Shown here: positions 11,330-24,016 of the stretch, one piece after another | Position numbering within the stretch: position 1 is the first letter of the stretch | How the letters are laid out: each line of letters starts with the position of its first letter | Assembly: GCA_002633005.1 (NCBI GenBank) | Contig: NMRA01000289.1 | Span: 477,951 to 541,950 of the forward strand | Reading direction: 5' to 3' | Origin: Phoronis australis | Lineage: Eukaryota; Phoronida; Phoronidae | Length of the DNA stretch: 64,000 nucleotides | The notes under the pieces: generated by a model | Database searches by the model: none | Told to the model about the DNA's origin: nothing | The model's input: only the letters and a program-made list of their open reading frames with translations | Program-made: the position numbers and the translations under genes

Positions 11330-14300
11330 CTGATAGTAATGAAGATAGTCGATGCAGTGGTTACAGTAATGGTACAAATACCACTTAATCATCAACATCA
11401 AGTAATTATATAGTAATTAAAAATAGCCAAAGCAAGTTATAATTCGTGTTGATTGAAGGTCTTTTGTATGAGAGACTATCGAAAAAATCATTTAGATAAC
11501 CTATCATTTAATCAATATGAATTATCTAACGATTATATACTAGCTAAAGTTATGTATAGAACATTAACATCCCAATAACTACTTGCATCTGTAGTGAGAA
11601 TGAAAAGTTAGAGAATTGCAAAGTAGAAGAATGTAACGATAGCTTTCAGCATAAATGGTAAAAAACAAAGAAAAATAGATAATTTCCACCTTTTCATTTC
11701 TATAGACCACCGGACACAGAGATCATGACACTTTCACTACCGACTGTCCACTCATTGTTTGTGATATAGAACTTTCTCAGAAAGATATCGGTGGACATCC
11801 GCATTCGTAAAAAGCTGGAGCAGCGTTTGACAACAGAAGTACATAGCAACTTTACTGAGATTTTACAACTGGCAAGACAACAAGCTGTTCGTAAGATTAC
11901 ATATTAACGGATGCTTATTCAATAAATATTCTTTACAAAAACTATCAACATAGGAATGTGAAAAAAACTACTGAGTTACTATAGGTTCGGCAAAGTTTGA
12001 CAATCGACCATCTTTGGGATAAGTGGCCAGTTGCACGTAAAAGGGTCAATAGGAACTAAACTGTGTTTCTTAAATTTTCAGGGCATTTATGGAATTTGTG
12101 CAAACAATAGTTATCCTCTCTTCCGCTGACTGATGTTCATTGTCATGTTCTAGCTTTGATACATATGGAGAACAAGCTATTTGTTGACATCTACATATTA
12201 ATGAAAATAAATGCAATATCAACAATTTGAGGACTTCGTCCCCACTTATGTTCACAAGGGCCAGCATTTCAGATATACTATTATACAACGTCACAAGTAT
12301 AAGATGAGCTTGCAATCGATAAAGTGATGGACAATATAACATTAGTGAATAAACGCAATCTTCAAATGGGCTGATATTTGAGTTTGTGTTGGGATTGTCT
12401 CATGGAATCGGCCTGTGATTTTTTAAACATTTCCGTGGGGAATTTTTATTTGCCAATTCCGCGACAATTGAGAGCCAAAGGTTTATTTGTGAACCTTTGT
12501 AATCGTAACATTAACAATAACAATAATAATAAAAATATTATTATTATTAATAGTTACAGCAGCAGCAGCAACAACAGTAACAACAACAACAATAACAACA
12601 ACAATAATAAGGTTGGATTTATTGTTCATTTTGGTGCAGTGTGTTTGGAGAATATGAGAGTTAAGTGAAGTGAAAGTTTATTGTTCTCATGAAAAAAGTA
12701 AAACTTGAGACAGAACATTTGAAAATGTTTAGCTAACTGCAAAGTTATTTGTTTACAACTGGATTGGCCATGCTCAATATATTGTGACAGTGTAATGTTC
12801 CTAAAAATATTTTGTTTGTATTATTCTCGGACGGTTATTTCTGTTAATGCCCAGGTAACAATGTCAGTGGGGTCGCTAGAGCCTGATATGTACATGAAGG
12901 TACAGTACTGGGACAAAAGTAATCGAGAAAAAACACCGTATACTCACCATTACTGCTAATTATATTTACAGCAAAAATGACATGCAATAACTGTTATATT
13001 GACAAAATTCTAATTACAAAATGGGTTAGCCACCTTTCTAATTCCCATATTAATTCTCCTTTTCCGGCGATGATTTTAGCTTCCATCCAGCTGTCATGAC
13101 TGGGAATCACGAGTCATTTTGTCTGAATACTTTTGGCACGTATTGTATATAGGATTAAAATCTCTCAGTACACATATCTTGGAGTTGTAAGATATTCCAA
13201 CTGTTTGTTCCAGGTTAAAGACTTCGATGTTTAGATCGAGACAATTTTTTACCATTTCAATGTATTGTTATTTATTTTTAGTCGGGGAAGGTGCTCTTCG
13301 TGTATATGTTGTTGATGACAACATAAATTTTGTTTTACTACAATTAAGGGTCAATTTGTTGAATATCAGCCATTCATGAAGTTTGTTAAACTTGTTATTG
13401 ATTTCATTAATAATTTGTGCTTTGTAGCATCTCTACATATTTTTAAAATAGCGAATTCAAGCAGGTGTCGTCGGCACACATCAATAAGTCAAAGTTTGTT
13501 CATAAACAAAATGTCATTGAAAGCAAGAGAGAACCTGGAACAAAGCCTTGTTAAATTCCAATGGTTAAACACTGTTGAGTAGATGCAGAATTGTTGGAAT
13601 CATACATACTAGTTTTTGGATATTAGATAACTTTGAAACCATGTCTACATTGTGCTATGTACTCCATAATCTTAATTAGGACAGTAATATGTTTCAATTC
13701 ATGGTGTTAAACGCTTTGTTTTACTTTTGTCAAGGTACACGTATCTATGAAAACTATCGATTAATTCCAACGCGGCTGTTTCCTTGGAGTAGTGTTTTCG
13801 AAATTCATATAGATGATTGTATATTGATTGTTTTTTGATGAATTATATGTAAAGCTGTCAATAGACAACTTTTTCAAAAACCTTTATAAAATCACAAAGT
13901 ATTGAAACGGGGATGTAGCTATTCATGACAATGTTGTAAGACTCGCACATGATTTGAGTAACGCACTAGATACTACGCCAATTCAAGAACTAGTTTTGGT
14001 TTATATTTTTAGGAATTTGAATACTTTGTGTTCAGCTATAAGTTCAAATTCGAATACATTAGCTGTTTTCCTGAATAATGGTTGAAATGAATCTTTCCTT
14101 CATAGTTTAAAAGGTTGGATGCAGACTGAGGACCCATGTTAACAAATAATCATAAAAACAGTGCAACAACAGTTTGAAGGATCGATGTTGCATGACTACC
14201 TTGTGTAAAAAGGATTCAGTGCTCCTCACTTGCAGGTAGGACATCGACCTTTTTGGACTCTCTCCTGCTAAGCCGGTCAACATCACCTCATTACAGAAAT

Positions 14301-17300
14301 TATCGTATTGCCATTTTTTGTTTAATCCCTTACTTATTTGCTAACCTTTTAATTACCTGCCGATGGACAGATGACCTTTCACCACACAGAGAATCTTGCT
14401 CTTCCCCTTAATGGACAGGGATAGGTCAGTTTCAAAGCTCCACCATGACTCTTGACTTCTCAAAGCATGGTCGGTGATCAACAGTATTACTTTCTTGCTA
14501 CGGCCAACTCCTGAAATACGTGTTGGATTTACTGGGCAGTTTTGGAAAGGTGATCATCTTTGTGCATAGGCCAAAAGCGGCCGAGTCTAACATGTTATAC
14601 AGATACAAGTGAAATCGTCGTAACGATTGCGAAGAACTTGCTTGAGGAATTCTCAATAACGCTTCTCATGAATACATTGACAAGACCGAGAAGGGGGCCT
14701 TCCTATAAGAAAGGTAACTGTCCAATAAATTGAAGAACACCATGTGCGAAGTAATTTTAAAGGAGAACAGCCCACTAACTCCAAAGTTTCAGTACTCCGG
14801 GGATCTCTATTCCGAAGATTCTCTATAATGACGGTTTACTACGATAGAAATAAATTAAATTGCAGACTCAGGTGTAATTTTCAGATTTCTTTATGAAAAA
14901 TAAGCGAAATGGTGTACTTGCTGAAAACAATGACCGAGTTCTAATGCACTTTGTTAGCGTTTAAGCAAGCGCATGCGAAATTGGGCTTAAAATTATGTCT
15001 TATGGATACGGAAGAATGAGTACGTACTTCGTTGCGCTGTTAAAAAGAATATAAAGTAGGAATATTAATCAATTACCGACCACCATAGATTGACCAAATT
15101 CATATCCTGATCGTGTCCTGTCACTGAGATACAGAACTGTTGATCAGCTGCTCATCAACCTGACCCATCGCACCTGGTAACCATGCACACGACCAAATCG
15201 ATTGAAACTATATGTAGGCCTAGAGGGCTACCCCGACCCTGCTGATTTTCGTTAAGTGGACCCAAATACAGTATTACGTCAATCCAGCCTCAGAAGCAGA
15301 CATGCTAAATTAGTGAATGCTCGGAGTATTGAACCCTCGGAGTAGTGAAACTTTGGACTAGAAATATAGCAATATTTAAGTAGTGTAATACATGGTTTTA
15401 AGTAGAAACATCGCAATGGACAAATCATCTCAAAAACTTCATATGTATCACGTATTTTCGGCTTACATCCAATGCAAATGAACACATTTGGCATGGAGGA
15501 AACTTGTTTATGAAAACATTTTAGGAGAATTTGTACACCCGAATGTCACGGAGTTAACGAACAGTAGAGTATTTCAATGTGCTAACCAAGACAACGCAAT
15601 TCAATAATAGGACCTAAAGGCCCTAAAGGGATTTTTGAGAAATGTTATAAGCAAAGACGCCATCACATCCAACAACTGATTAGTGCAAGAATTAGTCATC
15701 CCGAGTTTCGCAAGTAAGATGGCTAACATTTACACTGAACAGGTTCTTTAATATGTTATATAAGGAAGCGAATTATGACCTTTGATCAGTGTACCAAGAA
15801 GTCCCAAAGCCAGGTGTCCCTGAATCCTCTCACAATAATTGCGGAAAAATTAATCGGTGTCCCCAGAAAAGTCTAAAACTTTACCAATGAATCAAATGCC
15901 AATGACCTCAAGGTGTGAAAACGTGTTCATCTTGTTTAGTTTTCTCAAACGAAATGATGAAAGGCAAGAACTCAGAAACTTCAATTTATGTGTGAAAGAG
16001 CGTGGCACACGATAATGCAAAACTCAGAGATGTTGATGAATTTTTAACCAGCATTACCTGGTTATAATGCGTTCCTCACAATCTCTATTATGCTTTTGTT
16101 AGACGCTACAAAAATGTCCCATACTTGAGTAACTTCGAAACGTCATGTCTTAGAAATGGCGGATCAGATTCATATGAGCTTTCCCATACTGTTTTATGTT
16201 CTGTTCTCCAAACCGTTATTAGAAATAGCTTTTCACTTTAGCAAGATGCACATTTAAGATAAGGACATTTACGCCTTTTATGAAAAAATATAAATTGCAT
16301 GAAACAAAGCAAACGATAATTTAGAAAACTACCTGTATAACAGCATTTTTGAGATTTCACCTTTGACATCAATGTCAAATGAAATTTGGCATTGTTATTG
16401 TGGTTGTTTGTTTGCTATCAATATTTCCTTTTTTGCTGTAAATTTCACTGAAAAGACATGGTCACATTACCCAATCTATGGCACGTCGGTATAAAGACAA
16501 AAATGAAAATCTGCCATCTTCATACGTTCATAAAATATATGTACTTTAGAAGAATTTTAATTGATAGTTTTGTAGACATGTGGTTGAATGCACAGACAAT
16601 GATGCTCTTTCAACTGCACGTGCACAAACATCCGTTTGAACTGACCGTCAAAAATGCTGTCGTGGTGATCACCAGGCAACGGTGCATTTCTGTCGTGTAT
16701 GTAGATCTTAAGGCCATGATCTCGCTCAAGAACCGCTGTCATTTCCAATGCTTTGTCGTGGTCTCTGCTTTCATAAGCTAGATAGGCATCGTATCTGTGA
16801 CCGTCGTTGGGCTCAGGAGGTTGTCGAAATAACTTGTAGATGATGTAACGGATGTGCCATCTTCTGTACCACCCTGTATTGGATTTTGCATAGACTAGTG
16901 ACTGACCTATTCACGAATGAACTATACATAAATTATTGTATTTCTGTGTTCAACCAAAAGTCCCGCAGGGTCTGTAAACTTGACTGTCTACACGGATTTT
17001 AGAAGCTCGCTGGTTCGAGCTCCGATCGTGACAGCAATGTTTTCAGTCGTGTAAGTACTAGGTCAAGTGATCACATGTGACTCTTAAAAGTGCTTACTCT
17101 ACACATAGGGAGCAAGTGATAATTAATTAATGGTGTAATAAAGACAATGACTCTATAAGAAATGGTCTAATTTAAGCCTCTTACCCATGGTTGGATTTTG
17201 TTCCTAGTCCAGAGGTTTAGAGCCAGTTTAAGGTTCGAGAGGAAATGAGAGTTCGTTATCGCTTCAGACTAGACTTATATCAGTTACTTCTCACGGGTAG

Positions 17301-20300
17301 TTATTTTCAGCAGCTAAAGCGGTGTGATTGTCAGTGGAACTCCAGACGTTATGTTGTGTCCAGTTTCATTTCAATCAAAGGACATTAAAATGCACTGAAG
17401 TTGATTGAATAAGGTTGTGAAGAAAGTTGTAACACCAGATCCTGGTTTATGGTGGTTTTAACCCAAATTATTGAGAATAATTGTATTATTTACAGCGAGG
17501 ATCGCAATGGGTGGTAGCGATGGTCAAAATAATTTTATCCCAAAAATTGTTCAGTTGCGACAACTTACCTATGACTACGGACAACACCAGAACAGTGCCA
17601 GCTACCAACGAACTTGTTAGAACAGTAATAACATTAGAAAAGCATTCGTCACGAAAATCCTCGTAGTCACTGTTAAGAAATTCCTCCAAATTTCGTGTTT
17701 TGCCTTTATAGGTACACGTGTATGAGCTCTTCTTGGGAAATGTAACACTGGCAGTTCTCAACCATTCGAGGAAGTTCAGAGTGGCGCAGGAACACAGCAT
17801 GATGTTTCCAGATAGGTCTACAATCAGTTTGTGTTGCTCCGCGATAGAATCTAGGGCAGATGTCTCGCTTGACGATAGAAATAAAATCGCATTCTTAGAC
17901 AAATTTAGAAACTCTAACATTGGAAATTTTTCCACTTGTAATCCTATTTTGTCAAGTTTGTTGTTTGCCAAATGTATTTTTGCTAAATTTTCATTGCCTG
18001 TTAAACATTCTGCGGTGAGGTTGTGCAAATAATTTCTTGTCAGGTCTATCTCAGTGAGAGTTGTTACGTTTTCAAAAACCCTGGCGAACTGATGGGGTTT
18101 CATTTCTAAACCGAGTAAATTGTCCTGAAGTTCTATTACTTCTATCGATGGTAAATAAGCTAGAAATCCAGGCTTAACGTACTTCAGATTATTGTTACGA
18201 AGGATCAAATGACTGAGTAACGTTAATCCCCTAACCGTAGTTTCAAGTAATTCGAGCCTGTTCTCTGACAAGTCGATGAGCTTTACGTTATTGGGTGCAA
18301 ATTCTATGTCTATATTCCAGAAATATAAAAGCAAGGTGTGGACGATGTATATTTTCTCCAAGTTCTGGGGAACCGGTATCTTTTTGAAGGAGGAGTAATA
18401 TGCTGCAGCCATATCCAAGCTTACAGATTGCTCACTTTCTTCTTGATCCTGAGTGTATTCTGAAAGGAGGATTTGTTTCTGCAATTAATATTGGAAACAA
18501 CTTATCTTACATATGTTGAAGCGAATCATAGGCGGGATCTATTTGTACCGCAATAATGGAAAATCTTTTCTTCGTGTCCTTTGATATTGTGGTCGATATT
18601 GCAATTTCCAGCGAGTTGTTAAAACTTAGTCCTCAATTCCATAAGGCTAGCTTCTTGCGAATATGGCGAGACCGTTCAAGTACATGTAGAGTTTAGTTTC
18701 ATTTTATTGTCATACACCACAAGCAAAGCACGTGATCTTAGTACTTAGCGACAACAGCCAAGGAACAAACAACTGGGTTGAGTTCTGTAGACGCGGGAAG
18801 GTATCAGCTTGCACTTGCGGCGAAAAATCGTCACTTATGGAGCGGAAACAATGAACTCAATCCCATAATTCATGAAATTAATACAAAGCACACGAATCCA
18901 AGATTTCGAGTTGAGTAAGCACAATAGGTGTCAGTACTGGAGTGATAGAGAACTAGACAGAGAAAACAAGTCGAGTTTTACGTTGCGCTCCATATGAACC
19001 AAACAATAAAAAGCGTAGTTCTTTTAAAAGTAGCGAGTAAATGGTGAAAACAGCACTTGATAATAAATTTGTGTCATCAGTGCATGAGTATTTGTGTATT
19101 GTTCGCGTACAGACACTTTTAGATGAAATTAGCTTTTGATCCCTCGTATTTTGGCTTCGATGACCAGCCGATGTCGGAGTTACAAGTAACAGCAACAATT
19201 GACGATTCTAATGATGTTAAAACGCTTCTATTGAAATACTATAAAACTTTTATTTTCTTTATAGCACGGGTTTACTAACAGTACCAACACTGATCCTGAA
19301 AACGTGGTCGACCTTGCAAATTATAGGCAACATCGGCATCAAACAAGGCGTTCCAAATTTGAGCATGGGGTGGTTCTAATTGTTGGGAGTGGTTTAATTT
19401 CAACTTATTGACAAAACAGTCAATATCTTTAAAACATTGGTTTGTTCCAGATGATGTCAAGTGCTTTCTAAAAACCTACCTGTAAATGCTGAGTCGATCG
19501 GATAGATGGAGTAACGCTCACATCCATAGTTGCTAGTGTACTGCCAGCTAACGTGAATCTCCCTCAAATGGACCAAACCAGACAAACTGATGCAAACAGA
19601 AAACACCTCTTTGTAAATACCTGTGAATCAAACAGAAATTGTACTGCTCACTGCGGCGCCAAAATNNNNNNNNNNNNNNNNNNNNNNNNNNNNNNNNNNN
19701 NNNNNNNNNNNNNNNNNNNNNNNNNNNNNNNNNNNNNNNNNNNNNNNNNNNNNNNNNNNNNNNNNNNNNNNNNNNNNNNNNNNNNNNNNNNNNNNNNNNN
19801 NNNNNNNNNNNNNNNNNNNNNNNNNNNNNNNNNNNNNNNNNNNNNNNNNNNNNNNNNNNNNNNNNNNNNNNNNNNNNNNNNNNNNNNNNNNNNNNNNNNN
19901 NNNNNNNNNNNNNNNNNNNNNNNNNNNNNNNNNNNNNNNNNNNNNNNNNNNNNNNNNNNNNNNNNNNNNNNNNNNNNNNNNNNNNNNNNNNNNNNNNNNN
20001 NNNNNNNNNNNNNNNNNNNNNNNNNNNNNNNNNNNNNNNNNNNNNNNNNNNNNNNNNNNNNNNNNNNNNNNNNNNNNNNNNNNNNNNNNNNNNNNNNNNN
20101 NNNNNNNNNNNNNNNNNNNNNNNNNNNNNNNNNNNNNNNNNNNNNNNNNNNNNNNNNNNNNNNNNNNNNNNNNNNNNNNNNNNNNNNNNNNNNNNNNNNN
20201 NNNNNNNNNNNNNNNNNNNNNNNNNNNNNNNNNNNNNNNNNNNNNNNNNNNNNNNNNNNNNNNNNNNNNNNNNNNNNNNNNNNNNNNNNNNNNNNNNNNN

Positions 20301-22183
20301 NNNNNNNNNNNNNNNNNNNNNNNNNNNNNNNNNNNNNNNNNNNNNNNNNNNNNNNNNNNNNNNNNNNNNNNNNNNNNNNNNNNNNNNNNNNNNNNNNNNN
20401 NNNNNNNNNNNNNNNNNNNNNNNNNNNNNNNNNNNNNNNNNNNNNNNNNNNNNNNNNNNNNNNNNNNNNNNNNNNNNNNNNNNNNNNNNNNNNNNNNNNN
20501 NNNNNNNNNNNNNNNNNNNNNNNNNNNNNNNNNNNNNNNNNNNNNNNNNNNNNNNNNNNNNNNNNNNNNNNNNNNNNNNNNNNNNNNNNNNNNNNNNNNN
20601 NNNNNNNNNNNNNNNNNNNNNNNNNNNNNNCCTGCAAGTAATTGAAGGGGAGGGGGGGGGGTGGTTGGGGGCGGGGGGGTGCCGTACTACCTCCGTTTTG
20701 GGTCCGTGGGTCTACATGTACTGTAAGAGTCACAGTCATTGCCAGGTGCTTGCACATGCTGTGGATTGGGATTGCGGCACTTTTGTTTACTTGTGACTGG
20801 ACATGCGACCTGTGGCAAACGGATCCCTGATAACAACAGAAAATCAAGCTGTTGCTTTTGTTCTACAATCGAACTTTTATATTTATTTAAAATATATGAA
20901 AATAAAACCCCAGGCAACGCAATATGAAAACCATTTCTTTGGTCCATGTTCTTTGACGAATCCTTTAAATTGTTTTAATTTTTCAGTAGTATGAATTAGC
21001 ATTCCGCATCACACATGTAATAAAACCACCATGTTGATTTATTTCAGTGTGAAGTCGATGATAATTTCTAGTTGACCTAATTACCGGTGCATGAACCATT
21101 AATAAATCGCTAAGTGATGTTTCAAGAAACCTTGCTGGCACATATTAAAAGTGGTACACTGCATACTGCACAATAAAGTGCCAGGTTCTTACCTATGTAA
21201 TTTGAATCCGCGTTAATGTATTCCAAGTGAGGTAAATAGAAGAACAACGTTCCCGCATATGGCACAATCTTATTATATCGAATACTGAGATGTTTTATAT
21301 ATGTTCCCTTCAGAGAAGCGAAGTGTTCTTTCATGGCTGGCAACGTATACTTTATACTATCTCGCATGTTGACGCTGTCAAGGATTAGGGAACGAATTGA
21401 AGTTTCGTTGATTCCTTCCAGGCCTTTCATTGCTCCTTCAAACTTCAAATCTTCGTTGCAGGAAAGGTCCAAGAAAGTTAAGTTTTTTAGTTTGGAGAAT
21501 GTGTTTGGCTTAATATTCCGTAATCCAGTTTCACGAAGAGACAATCTTTCCAGGATCAAAGAATTATTGGTCGTGAAATCGTTCACGGACAGTGTCTGCA
21601 GAAAGGTACTCTCCACATCGAGAGTTCGCAAATTCCTTAAGTTGGACATGACAACTCTGATGTTCGAAACACGTCCAGCAAAGAAGTAAAGGGAAGGTGA
21701 ACTCGATCCAATCTGCTTAATGCAATTCTCATCTGTGTCGATGTATTTTAGTGACAGCACTTCAAGTTTTTTCAGCGACGAAAACACTGAACAATTTCTC
21801 AAGACCAACGGATTTTCCGAGAGATTCAGTTTCTTCAAATGAGGCGTATCCACAAAAACGTCATCACTCAGAAAATTTAAAGAATTCTTAGATAGATTTA
21901 TCTCCCATAATGATAAATACCCTCCGATATCACTTCTAGAGATGCTTGTAATATTATTGCTTGTTAAATCCATTCTCTTGACAGTTTTCGGAAAATTTGG
22001 GAAGGCACCCAAGCCAAGACCAATACACGACACCATTGTTATAACACCATTAGATGTTTGGCACGTGCAGCCGCTGGGCGCATCACATATCACTGGCTCT
22101 ATTACAACATGGCCACCAAGAGCTGTTTGGATGAGAGCCACTGACACCCACAGCAACGAAATAAGGTAATCCAAACGAAGCAT
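11176..22183 (-). CDS. Toll-like receptor, six coding exons
   Basis: Single-pass innate immune receptor: an extracellular leucine-rich-repeat domain senses ligand and a cytoplasmic TIR domain recruits TIR adaptors. Coding exons on the minus strand are 22183-21193, 19620-19480, 18459-17569, 16894-16646, 14510-14357 and 11329-11176. All have GT/AG borders and compatible phases (1,1,1,1,2) and total 2580 nt, 859 residues plus stop. Order: signal peptide (about 1-23), N-terminal cysteine cap, about 17 LRRs, C-terminal cap with CSC and two further Cys, membrane helix (about 650-675), then TIR (about 709-845) with box 1 YDAYLAY, box 2 RNAPLPG and box 3 FW at 838-839. The single C-terminal cysteine cluster is the vertebrate-like arrangement. 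The length is normal for the family. A minus-strand acceptor (TTTTGCAG) 8 bases before the ATG implies a 5'-UTR intron. Uncertain points are the 965-N gap in intron 1, which could hide another exon, and whether the last exon ends at the TAA or is spliced at GTGAGT. Confidence 0.9.
11177..11189. repeat. LINE target-site duplication, right copy
   Basis: TACTCACCCCCTG, identical to 9644-9656. On the minus strand it reads CAGGGGGTGAGTA and includes the last TLR codons and a donor-like GGTGAGT. Confidence 0.85.
11330..14356 (-). other. TLR intron 5
   Basis: Non-coding, AT-rich. Contains the AAC/AAT simple-sequence tract at about 12506-12611. No other exon or element recognised. Confidence 0.6.
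12506..12611. repeat. Mixed AAC/AAT/CAG microsatellite
   Basis: Runs of AAC, AAT, ATT and CAG triplets. The apparent poly-Asn open frame across it is a by-product of the repeat. Confidence 0.9.
14357..14510 (-). CDS. TLR exon 5: central TIR segment
   Basis: 154 bp, phase 1 to phase 2, acceptor GTATTTCAG and donor GTAATT. It encodes RSKKVILLITDHALRSQESW and the following helix with WWSFE, the expected TIR strand D and helix D region. It has no internal stop and joins cleanly to its neighbours. Confidence 0.9.
14511..16645 (-). other. TLR intron 4
   Basis: This intron splits the TIR domain between boxes 2 and 3. No additional exon or recognisable repeat seen. Confidence 0.6.
16646..16894 (-). 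CDS. TLR exon 4: juxtamembrane and TIR boxes 1-2
   Basis: 249 bp, phase 1 to phase 1, with donor GTCAGT. It encodes WYRRWHIRYIIYKLF after the membrane, TIR box 1 (YDAYLAYESRD) and box 2 (HDRNAPLPG). The usual acidic residue after the box 2 Arg is Asn here. Confidence 0.9.
16895..17568 (-). other. TLR intron 3
   Basis: Separates the membrane-helix exon from the TIR exons. Holds a weak tRNA B-box-like GGTTCGAGCTCC near 17011 but no convincing A box. Confidence 0.6.
17569..18459 (-). CDS. TLR exon 3: LRRs, C-cap, membrane helix
   Basis: 891 bp, phase 1 to phase 1. Acceptor CTCCTTTCAG and donor GTAAGT. Encodes about six LRRs (for example LIDLSENRL, LEFLNLSKN), a cysteine-rich C-terminal cap beginning LCSC, and a hydrophobic helix (VITVLTSSLVAGTVLVLSVV) that the next exon completes. 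Confidence 0.92.
18460..19479 (-). other. TLR intron 2
   Basis: About 1 kb between LRR exons 2 and 3. Nothing further recognised. Confidence 0.6.
19480..19620 (-). CDS. TLR exon 2: short LRR exon
   Basis: 141 bp, phase 1 to phase 1, with acceptor TGATTCACAG and donor GTAGGT. It encodes 47 residues, including HLREIHVSW, that continue the repeat pattern. The acceptor lies only 45 bases from the N gap. Confidence 0.75.
19666..20630. other. Assembly gap (965 N) in TLR intron 1
   Basis: An N run within intron 1 (19621-21192). G-rich sequence (GGGGAGGGGGGGGGG) follows it at 20646, again consistent with sequencing failure at a G tract. Open frames spanning the Ns are meaningless. Confidence 0.95.
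21193..22183 (-). CDS. TLR exon 1: signal peptide, N-cap, LRRs
   Basis: Begins at the ATG at 22183 with a hydrophobic leader (MLRLDYLISLLWVSVALIQT). A cysteine-rich N-terminal cap follows (CDAPSGCTC and a later Cys), then about 11 LRRs with LxxLxLxxN cores and several N-glycosylation sequons. It ends in phase 1 before the strong donor GTAAGA. Confidence 0.92.
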
Positions 22184-22190
22184 CGTTGAA

Positions 22191-23774
22191 CCTGCAAAAC
22201 GTGAAGAGAGCGTACTTTATAGGTAAGGGGTCTACCGTTCGAAAGGGAACAAATCGCTTATTTTTACACATTTGAAACTACCATGTTTTTGTGTTATTTC
22301 TGATACGCCTATGATAGCACCTTGCTTCTATGGGTATTTTAATATTATAAAAATGGCCAAAATGTGTCATTTAGATTTAAAAGTCATATCTTTCGACGAC
22401 TTTGTTACATTTGTATTGAACATTTGTTGCTTTTGCCAGAAAGATTGATGAATTAACTTTTTCATATTTAACAAATTGTTATTCACGTATCACCTATTCT
22501 CTACGACGCTAAACATGCATTGTTCAAACGCACCAGGCACAGACACAGGCTCAATGAGCAGAAAACCGAGTGGGCTTTTCTAACAAAGAGTGGTCAATTT
22601 TTTGTCGAAAAAGTTTAAGTATACGATTGACTGCTATACAAAAATGACGGCTCGTATTTTTATTTATGTTGCCTCTAATTAAAACTGCACAACACGATTC
22701 TTTCTTTGGTTCAGTATTGGGGTCACTTTTTGTTCCATGACGACCATCCACCCTGGCCGCCCCAGAACACGTTACTTGGTGTTAAAGAAAGTTTTTGTCC
22801 CTCAAGCTGAACATTTTGTCCATTCTAAATAATAATACAAGGCGATGACCTTTATTTATTACAAAGACGTTGCCTGCAATAGAGCAAATAAGCACATAAA
22901 ATTTCAGCTGCCGAATTGGGAAATCTATGGCCTCGAAACCTTAGTTGAGAGTTTTTCAAGTAGGCTTACGTTCAAGTTTCTAAAAATGCAGTAATTTTAA
23001 AATACAAAAACTCTTTAGTTCGCAAATTGGATGTATCCATAAGGTTTTTTACATCGTTGTATGATGATTTACATGTCTTGATGCAAAGCAAAAAGTCCAG
23101 GCGATAAGTTTTCTTGATTTGTTCCAAGAGAGACCCACTGAGTCATAGCGCGTGACCGGCTAAGTTACGCCCGCCACCTGTTATGAGGTAAAAAAACTGA
23201 AGGTGCTGTAGTCGAATACATGGAATCAGTCGAGCAAAATACATAGCGTAGCTTTTTGATAGTTTGCTATTTAAACTGCTACGTAACATGATTTGTCAAA
23301 GTTTATACGGCTGTCTCGGAGCTGCCTGCTAGTACATATTGTCTGTAAGTATGTGAGTAATTACTCATCTTTCAACCTTGCATACCTACGAAAACTTGGC
23401 GTTGCAGCGATCACACCTGTCTTTTTGACTGGCGGTCTCAGCTCTCACTGTCTTTCCCATGGAACTGTACCAGCGGGACCTCTGTTGGATAGTAAGTGCA
23501 GTGCCCTCTTCCAGTCTTTGGACAGGTTAAATCTCACTCCACCATGCTGGTTCAGGTTGGGATTCTTTTAACTAAGATCCAAAAAGCCTCCTTTGATACT
23601 GCAATCAAACCTCTTACTCGCCTTGTAAATAATCTTGATTTAGATGTTGATTAACTTGTAACCAATAGCGTTATGTCTCCGCTGTTGGGACATACGTTTT
23701 TAAAGTGGGTGTCATGCGTCGCAATCTTGTTTCCACAGATGAAGTGGAGATATGTGAATGCCGTAAAAGTGTTA
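22191..23774. other. Upstream region of the TLR gene
   Basis: Starts within the TLR 5' UTR, with a 3' splice site (minus GTTTTGCAG) just upstream of the exon. The first non-coding exon and promoter must lie in or beyond this region but cannot be placed. No other gene seen. Confidence 0.4.
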
Positions 23775-24016
23775 TTTATTATGACTAGACTGGTGGTACA
23801 AAAGAACGTAGGTAAACAGTAGTAAAATAATGTTATCTCTGAAGAGATAGGCAATAAAAAACTGCAACACGGAGAAACGAGAAAACACAATCGATAAAAG
23901 ATGTAGTGGTGCGTCAGAGATCAACGAATTATGCGCTGAAACACGTGTAATAGAACAAACAAATTCTTAAACGCACTTGGCGATCATCAGCCTATGAGAG
24001 CCAAAAGTTGACCAGA
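23775..24016 (-). repeat. Dispersed repeat, copy 1
   Basis: On the minus strand it shares TCTGGTCAACTTTT, TTTTCTCG.TTCTCCGTG.TGCAG and ACCA.TCTAGTCA.AAT blocks, in the same order and spacing, with 59475-59770 and 60757-61045. The opening GGCTGATGATCGCCAAG is typical of retroelement-derived repeats. Open frames in it are by-products. Confidence 0.65.

Noticed and set aside
12378-12668. Asn/Ser-rich 96-codon frame
   Set aside because: Produced by an AAC/AAT/CAG microsatellite inside a TLR intron.
16976-17035. tRNA-like B box GGTTCGAGCTCC
   Set aside because: No matching A box at the right distance and no cloverleaf.
17718-18032. 104-codon plus-strand frame
   Set aside because: Antisense shadow of TLR exon 3. 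The same applies to plus 21333-21689 over exon 1.
19553-20847. Long open frames of 340-399 codons on both strands
   Set aside because: They consist of N-derived unknown residues across the assembly gap.
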